Shown: positions 57,396 to 64,000 of the stretch, piece by piece
Layout of the letters: every line of letters begins with the position of its first letter
How positions within the stretch are numbered: the first letter of the stretch is position 1
Source of the DNA: CALROG01 sp943369755
GTDB lineage: Bacteria > Pseudomonadota > Gammaproteobacteria > Burkholderiales > Burkholderiaceae_C
Direction of reading: 5' to 3'
Length of the DNA: 64,000 nt
NCBI GenBank assembly: GCA_943369755.1
Contig: CALROG020000001.1
Coordinates: 62,001-126,000, forward strand
Notes under the pieces: model-generated
Seen by the model: only the letters and a program-made list of their open reading frames with translations
What the model was told of the DNA's origin: nothing
Databases searched by the model: none
Program-made: the position numbers and the translations under genes

Positions 57396-57902
57396 TCAGA
57401 TGGGTACAGGGCCTGGGTAGCCCAATTGGGCCCAGGTTCCTGCGTCAGAGAAGTACGCCCCGCCAACGATGTCGTGCAGCGCGTGATAGGCCTGCTGGCG
57501 CAAGCCGAGGGAAGAAGTGCGCATGGATTGCAGTGCCTGTTGCAAGTCGGCAATGCCTGCCTTTGCCCAGTCGTCCGTCAGTCCGGCCACGCCCAGACGG
57601 CCGGGCGAGGTCGCCAGCAGCGCCAATAGCTGAGATAGCTCGGCTTGGGCATGGGGTGGTAGTGCTTGAACCAATATATCAATGCGCTCCAGGAGGCCAT
57701 CGATTGCGGCCCGCCTGGCGGGCTCTTGCGCAGGCAGGCTGCCGTCCAGCAGTGCAGCGCCCAGGGCGGTGAATAGCGTTCGCGCGCGCGCGCTGAGCTT
57801 GCCGTCTTCCAGGCCGGGCTGCATTAGCGCCGCGGTTGTGCCAAACACGACCAGCGCAACTGCCGATGCAGCGCCAAGTTTGAGCAGACTTCTTCTTTGC
57901 AT
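57396..57902 (-). CDS. Twin-arginine-signal small subunit partner of the GMC oxidoreductase
   Basis: A 168-residue protein with an N-terminal twin-arginine signal, M-Q-R-R-S-L-L-K-L-G then a hydrophobic stretch to about residue 28, followed by a helical domain of the type seen in gluconate 2-dehydrogenase subunit 3-like partners of GMC enzymes. Such partners carry the flavoprotein through the Tat system. It precedes the GMC gene by 18 bases. Assignment rests on the signal and context. Confidence 0.72.
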   Translation of the reverse strand: MQRRSLLKLGAASAVALVVFGTTAALMQPGLEDGKLSARARTLFTALGAALLDGSLPAQEPARRAAIDGLLERIDILVQALPPHAQAELSQLLALLATSPGRLGVAGLTDDWAKAGIADLQQALQSMRTSSLGLRQQAYHALHDIVGGAYFSDAGTWAQLGYPGPVPI

Positions 57903-57970
57903 CTTTTGACTATCTCATGCAGCGCGCACCGCCCTGTAGAGCCCGCCGCCTAGATAGACTCGGGGTTTAT

Positions 57971-58720
57971 ATGGAAGCTGCACAACAAATCCGGCAGGCG
58001 GTGGACCAGGTGTCGCTGCTGCGACAAACCTGCGTAGTCAATCGCGAACTCCAAGTCGCAGTCGCGGCCGTCAAGCGCGTCCAGGCGCAGCGCTTTGCCG
58101 GCACCTATGCCGACCTTCTCGGCGGTGGTCAATATGAGGCCGCAGCGCGGTTTTTTCTTGAAGAGCTTTACAGCGACAAGGACTACGCCGAAAGGGACGC
58201 CCAGTTCTCCCGTATTGCCGGTGCGATTCAGCGGCTGTTTCCGCAGCCTGTCGTGGCGACCGCGGTCGCACTGGCGCAATTGCATGCGTTGACTGAGGAA
58301 CTGGATCACGCCATGGGGCATTGTTGGCTTGCAGCTGTGCCTGAAATTGGGGAGACCACGCAAGCAGCGCAGTACGTCAGGGCCTGGCGCGCCGTCGGTC
58401 GACGGGCCGAGCGAGAGCAGCAGCTCAAAGTGGTGTTGGGCATTGGCGTTGACATGTCGCGCCTGACGCGGGCATCTGGTCTGCGGCTGATGCTCAAGAT
58501 GATGCGGGGGCCCGCCACAGCCGCGGGGCTTGGTTCGTTGCAACGTTTTCTGGAAGCTGGCTTTGACACCTTTGGTGCCATGGCCAGGCGCAAGAACGGT
58601 GCCGAAGCGTTCCTGGCCACAGTGCACGCGCGAGAAACTGCCTTGATCGCCATGCTTTTTGACGCACCTGCTGTCGCTTGTGAGACCGAACTTCAAAACA
58701 CCCTAGGACTTGCCCGATAG
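57971..58720 (+). CDS. Hypothetical protein with an F-F-L-E-E-L-Y motif
   Basis: A 249-residue protein, predicted soluble and mostly helical, without signal peptide. It has R-F-A-G-T-Y-A-D-L-L near residue 40, F-F-L-E-E-L-Y near 60, and an R-D-A-Q-F-S-R-I segment near 75; I recall this pattern in uncharacterised Betaproteobacterial proteins, but no function. The frame can start earlier at 57917, yet the ATG at 57971 avoids overlap with the divergent neighbour's leader. It is followed 46 bases later by the acyl-CoA ligase and may be co-transcribed. Confidence 0.7.
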   Translation: MEAAQQIRQAVDQVSLLRQTCVVNRELQVAVAAVKRVQAQRFAGTYADLLGGGQYEAAARFFLEELYSDKDYAERDAQFSRIAGAIQRLFPQPVVATAVALAQLHALTEELDHAMGHCWLAAVPEIGETTQAAQYVRAWRAVGRRAEREQQLKVVLGIGVDMSRLTRASGLRLMLKMMRGPATAAGLGSLQRFLEAGFDTFGAMARRKNGAEAFLATVHARETALIAMLFDAPAVACETELQNTLGLAR

Positions 58721-58766
58721 CCGCGGCAGCGCTTCGCTTCGACAATCTCGGCTCAAGGAGTTTGGC

Positions 58767-60452
58767 ATGGAAAAGATTTGGCTCGCGAGCTACCCCAATG
58801 GCGTTCCTCATGATGTTGACACCGAACAGTACCGTTCGCTGACGCAGCTATTGGAGGAGTCTTTTCGCAAGAATGCGTCCAATCCGTTCTCGGTCTGCAT
58901 GGACCGCTGGATGTCTTACAGCCAACTGGACGAGCTTTCCGGCGCGCTAGGTGCCTGGTTACAGGCACAGGGCCTGGAGCCAGGCGCGCGCGTGGCGATC
59001 ATGTTGCCCAATATTCCTCAATTCGCGGTGACCATGGCTGCAGTTCTGCGTGCGGGCTATACCTGCGTCAACGTGAACCCGCTTTATACGGCGCGGGAAC
59101 TTGAACACCAGCTTAAGGATTCGGGAGCCACCGCGATCGTCATCCTGGAAAATTTTGCCAAGACACTTGAGGACGTCATCGACAAGACACCCGTGAAACA
59201 TGTGGTGATGGCGTCGATGGGTGACCTGCTCGGCTTCTGGTTCGGCACCTGGATCACGTTTGCGGTGCGCCATTTGGCCAAGATGGTGCCCGCATACAAG
59301 CTGCCCCTGACTGAAGGCCGCAGAGTCACCGCGTTCAACCGTGCCATCGCCGATGGCACGTCGATGGCACTCAAGCCAAGCCAGGCAACGCTGGATTCGA
59401 CTGCATTCTTGCAATACACCGGCGGCACCACCGGGCTGTCAAAGGGCGCAGTGTTGACGCACCGCAACATCGTGGCCGCCATCCTGCAAGCTGAAGCCTG
59501 GTTCACTCCCGCGCTGAAGCGGGTGGGTGACGTCAGCAAAACCAACAGCATTGCCGCGTTACCGCTGTACCACATCTTCGCGCTAACGCTCAGCTTGCTG
59601 GCCATTCGTTGGGGATCCCACATCACGCTGGTGCCCAATCCCCGTGATTTCGCCAAGTTCATCGACGTCCTCAAGAAGCGGCCGTTTCACATGTTGCCCG
59701 CCGTCAATACCTTGTTCAACGCACTGCTGCAACACCCGCAGTTCAAGTCGGTTGATTTTTCTTCTCTTTGCGTGTCACAGGCGGGTGGAATGGCCGCGTC
59801 TGAAGGTACGGCCCGCCTTTGGCAGGAAGTAACAGGCTGCGCCATGGTCGAAGGTTGGGGAATGAGCGAGACCTGCGCGATTGGCACCAATAACCCGGTG
59901 ACAAGCAAAGAGTTCTCGGGAACTATAGGACTGCCGCTTCCTGGGATCGCGATCGCCATCAAAGACGACGACGGCAACTCAGTTGCGCAAGGGGGCACAG
60001 GTGAAATCTGCATCCGCGGCCCGAACGTGATGGTGGGCTACTACAACCAGCCGGCAGAGAACGTCATGGCATTCACCGCAGACGGGTTCATGCGTACGGG
60101 TGATATCGGCGTGATGGACGAGCGCGGATACACCCGGATTGTCGATCGCAAGAAGGACATGATTCTGGTCAGCGGCTTCAACGTGTTCCCGAATGAGCTG
60201 GAAAATGTTATTTCCCTGTGCCCTGGTGTTGTTGAGTGCGCAGCGGTGGGCATTCCGGATGAAAAACAGGGTGAGGCGATCAAGGTTTTCGTGGTCAAAA
60301 ATGATCCGGCGCTTACCGAAGATGATGTTGCAAAGTATTGTCGGCAGAGCCTCACAGGTTACAAAGTTCCTCGATACATTGAGTTCCGCGACGATCTGCC
60401 CAAGACGGCCGTCGGAAAGATCCTCCGCCGTGAGCTACGTTCTTCCAAGTAA
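58767..60452 (+). CDS. fadD: Long-chain acyl-CoA synthetase (FadD type)
   Basis: A 561-residue AMP-forming ligase that activates fatty acids with CoA. Y-T-G-G-T-T-G-L-S-K-G-A near 214-225 is the P-loop-like ATP motif, G-W-G-M-S-E-T near 365 and G-F-M-R-T-G-D-I-G near 444 hold the adenylate site, and K-T-A-V-G-K-I-L-R-R near the C-terminus is the lysine-bearing motif. The start M-E-K-I-W-L-A-S-Y-P-N-G-V-P fits betaproteobacterial FadD. ATG 58767 has AAGGAG ten bases upstream. Downstream is an MBL-fold gene after 44 bases. Confidence 0.93.
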   Translation: MEKIWLASYPNGVPHDVDTEQYRSLTQLLEESFRKNASNPFSVCMDRWMSYSQLDELSGALGAWLQAQGLEPGARVAIMLPNIPQFAVTMAAVLRAGYTCVNVNPLYTARELEHQLKDSGATAIVILENFAKTLEDVIDKTPVKHVVMASMGDLLGFWFGTWITFAVRHLAKMVPAYKLPLTEGRRVTAFNRAIADGTSMALKPSQATLDSTAFLQYTGGTTGLSKGAVLTHRNIVAAILQAEAWFTPALKRVGDVSKTNSIAALPLYHIFALTLSLLAIRWGSHITLVPNPRDFAKFIDVLKKRPFHMLPAVNTLFNALLQHPQFKSVDFSSLCVSQAGGMAASEGTARLWQEVTGCAMVEGWGMSETCAIGTNNPVTSKEFSGTIGLPLPGIAIAIKDDDGNSVAQGGTGEICIRGPNVMVGYYNQPAENVMAFTADGFMRTGDIGVMDERGYTRIVDRKKDMILVSGFNVFPNELENVISLCPGVVECAAVGIPDEKQGEAIKVFVVKNDPALTEDDVAKYCRQSLTGYKVPRYIEFRDDLPKTAVGKILRRELRSSK

Positions 60453-60496
60453 TGCGTTGGTCGCTGTTGATTTTGCGCCTGCGTTGAGTTCTTCAG

Positions 60497-61420
60497 GTGG
60501 TTGAAGCCGGCCTGTTGCCTACAGGCGTCTCGGTTCTTGAGCGTGGCTGGCTGTCAGCAAACAACATCGTGTTTACCGGAAGGTACGGCACCGCGCTGGT
60601 GGATACGGGGTATGTGAGTCATTCAGCGCAGACGATCACCCTGATGAATCAGGCGCTCGGTGGGCGCGCACTCGATTTCATTTTCAACACCCATCTTCAC
60701 AGTGACCACTGCGGCGGCAACGCTGCCCTGCAAGCCCAGTATCCCAATTGCAAGACTTTTATTCCGAGCGGCCTGGCCGAGTTGGTTCGCAGTTGGGACG
60801 AGGAGGCGCTTTCGTACACACCAACGGGCCAAAACTGCCCGCGTTTTTTCTTCGATGGAGTGTTGCGCGACGGTGAAATGCTTGAATTGGGTAACGCAAA
60901 GTGGCAAGTACATTCTGCGCCTGGCCACGATCCCCACTCCATCATCTTGTTCGAACCAGTATCTGCCACACTGATTGCGGCAGACGCCCTGTGGGAAAAC
61001 GGTTTCGGCGTTGTTTTCCCGGAACTGCAAGGCGAGCCTGGCTTTCTTGAGGTTGGACAAACTCTCGATCTGATCGAGTCATTGAAACCACAGGTTGTTA
61101 TCCCCGGGCACGGTCCGGTGTTCAAAGATGCGCCTGCCGCGCTTGTGGTGGCTCGGCGTCGTCTTGAAGCCTTCATCGGTGATCCCGTTCGACATGCCAA
61201 GCACGCGGCGAAGGTGCTTCTGAAATTCAAATTACTTGAGATGCAGCGGATTGAGTTGAACTGGTTAGTGAATTGGGCGGCGAGCACTCGATATTTCAAC
61301 CTACTGCACGTCCGACATTTTTCCGGGGCTCCGTTAAGTGAGTGGTTGCAGCAGCTAATGGATGACCTGGAGCGCTCTGGCGCCCTCCGGTTTGAGGGCG
61401 GCTGGGTTCTGAACAATTGA
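60497..61420 (+). CDS. Metallo-beta-lactamase-fold hydrolase
   Basis: A 307-residue hydrolase with the metal motif T-H66-L-H68-S-D70-H71, then A-P-G-H-D-P-H-S near 143 and I-A-A-D-A-L near 164 and I-P-G-H-G near 204 to finish a two-metal site. The start is a GTG at 60497 with an upstream purine-rich leader. No signal peptide. It lies 44 bases after fadD and ends before a hairpin terminator shared with the convergent rRNA operon. Substrate unknown; glyoxalase II-like thioesters are possible. Confidence 0.85.
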   Translation: MVEAGLLPTGVSVLERGWLSANNIVFTGRYGTALVDTGYVSHSAQTITLMNQALGGRALDFIFNTHLHSDHCGGNAALQAQYPNCKTFIPSGLAELVRSWDEEALSYTPTGQNCPRFFFDGVLRDGEMLELGNAKWQVHSAPGHDPHSIILFEPVSATLIAADALWENGFGVVFPELQGEPGFLEVGQTLDLIESLKPQVVIPGHGPVFKDAPAALVVARRRLEAFIGDPVRHAKHAAKVLLKFKLLEMQRIELNWLVNWAASTRYFNLLHVRHFSGAPLSEWLQQLMDDLERSGALRFEGGWVLNN

Positions 61421-61452
61421 ACTAGCCTTCGAAAAAGCACTTCGGAAAAGAG

Positions 61453-61482
61453 AAAAGCCCAGCAGTTTCCTGCTGGGCTTTT
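61453..61482. terminator. Bidirectional hairpin terminator between the MBL gene and the rRNA operon
   Basis: AAAAGCCCAGCAG (61453-61465), loop TTTC, CTGCTGGGCTTTT (61470-61482): a 13-base perfect stem, ending in T-rich sequence on both strands (TTTT on the plus strand, TTTTCTCTTTT on the minus). It fits an intrinsic terminator for the 5S end of the rRNA operon and for the metallo-hydrolase gene. Confidence 0.88.
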
Positions 61483-61495
61483 CGGGCTGTAAGAG

Positions 61496-61609
61496 CCTGA
61501 CAATGTCCTACTTTCACACGGGAATCCGCACTATCATCGGCGCTGAAGCGTTTCACTGTCCTGTTCGGGATGGGAAGGAGTGGTACCACTTCGCTATGGT
61601 CATCAGGCA
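61496..61609 (-). rRNA. rrf: 5S ribosomal RNA
   Basis: Read on the minus strand, the bases run from GCCTGATGACCATAGCGAAG to a 3' end pairing with it (CAATGTCAGGC), with the conserved CCATCCCGAACAGGACAGTG loop inside. The length of about 114 and the closing stem fit 5S rRNA. Ends are set by the stem and could be off by one or two bases. It is the last gene of a minus-strand rRNA operon. Confidence 0.95.
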
Positions 61610-61748
61610 TAACTGGTTGTCATCTTGACAAGTGTCAAGACAACGAATTCATAGAGTAAATCAGCTTCCACAGCGCACGCGCTGTTTTAAATCATTTTGA
61701 ATGCGTCACTTGGCATAACACCTTGATCAGACTGATCAAAGTTATAGG
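61610..61748 (-). other. 23S-5S internal spacer with processing-type stems
   Basis: No tRNA is seen. Two hairpins are present: GTTGTC-at-CTTGAC-aagt-GTCAAGACAAC at 61616-61644, and TTGATCAGACTGATCAA at 61723-61739, near the 23S 3' end. They are candidates for RNase III or RNase E processing of the rRNA precursor. Confidence 0.6.

Positions 61749-64000
<2,252 letters not shown>

Noticed and set aside
61610..61748. tRNA gene in the 23S-5S spacer
   Set aside because: No cloverleaf or T-loop sequence; only simple hairpins are present.

Overview
The window is a GC-rich chromosomal segment of a betaproteobacterium, most likely of the family Comamonadaceae (Rhodoferax/Polaromonas/Acidovorax type). 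The evidence is a leucine-catabolic (liu) gene set under a MerR-type LiuR regulator, a Bug-type (tripartite tricarboxylate) solute receptor, the glyQ-glyS-gmhB-plsC gene order, a short palindromic repeat with GCTAT...ATAGC ends found six times, and a 23S-5S rRNA segment at the right edge. All family assignments come from reading motifs; no database search was run.

Region by region. 1-1100: remains that look like integron gene cassettes (two reading frames ending on identical GATGCCTAAC core-like sites) with a 25-codon IS110-type transposase fragment between them. 1340-3380: a DUF167 protein, a branched-chain amino-acid-type binding protein and two small unknowns. 3535-16166, minus strand: an MHS-type MFS transporter and then a long run holding liuB, an acyl-CoA dehydrogenase, liuC, two membrane/secreted unknowns, liuD, a 2-hydroxyacid dehydrogenase, liuE (HMG-CoA lyase) and three small genes. 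16296-19683, plus strand: a ureide-type locus (solute receptor, PuuE-like deacetylase, GntR regulator, hydantoin-racemase-like protein) behind two TTGYGCACAA boxes. 19664-30403, minus strand: a collinear run from liuR through a thioesterase, liuA (isovaleryl-CoA dehydrogenase), carbonic anhydrase, aceK, thiolase, a second acyl-CoA dehydrogenase and small genes to an AraC regulator and an oxidoreductase. Two near-identical TGACGTTTACG palindromes flank liuR and tie this run and a divergent metallo-hydrolase gene together. Leucine can thus be taken from isovaleryl-CoA to acetoacetate plus acetyl-CoA by the two liu loci, with thiolase and AceK next to them linking to acetyl-CoA use.

30524-43732: housekeeping genes (M48-type peptidase, plsC, gmhB, glyS, glyQ, lnt, corC, a GNAT protein, a BASS transporter), then an Lrp regulator divergent from hppD-phhA (phenylalanine/tyrosine catabolism). 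43838-48667 is the most unusual part: a three-gene plus-strand operon with a complete class III adenylate cyclase fused to TolB-like and TPR regions, a PAP2/vanadium-haloperoxidase-type protein that begins with eight SGGY repeats, and a subtilisin-like protein with an intact catalytic triad but no visible signal peptide. A Crp/Fnr-type regulator gene converges on it. 49427-54717: a signalling block (LuxR-type protein, hybrid histidine kinase, response regulator fused to a degenerate cyclase domain). 54793-61420: lipase, GMC oxidoreductase with a twin-arginine partner, an unknown protein, an acyl-CoA ligase and a metallo-hydrolase. 61453-64000: shared terminator, 5S rRNA, spacer and the 3' part of 23S rRNA, all on the minus strand.
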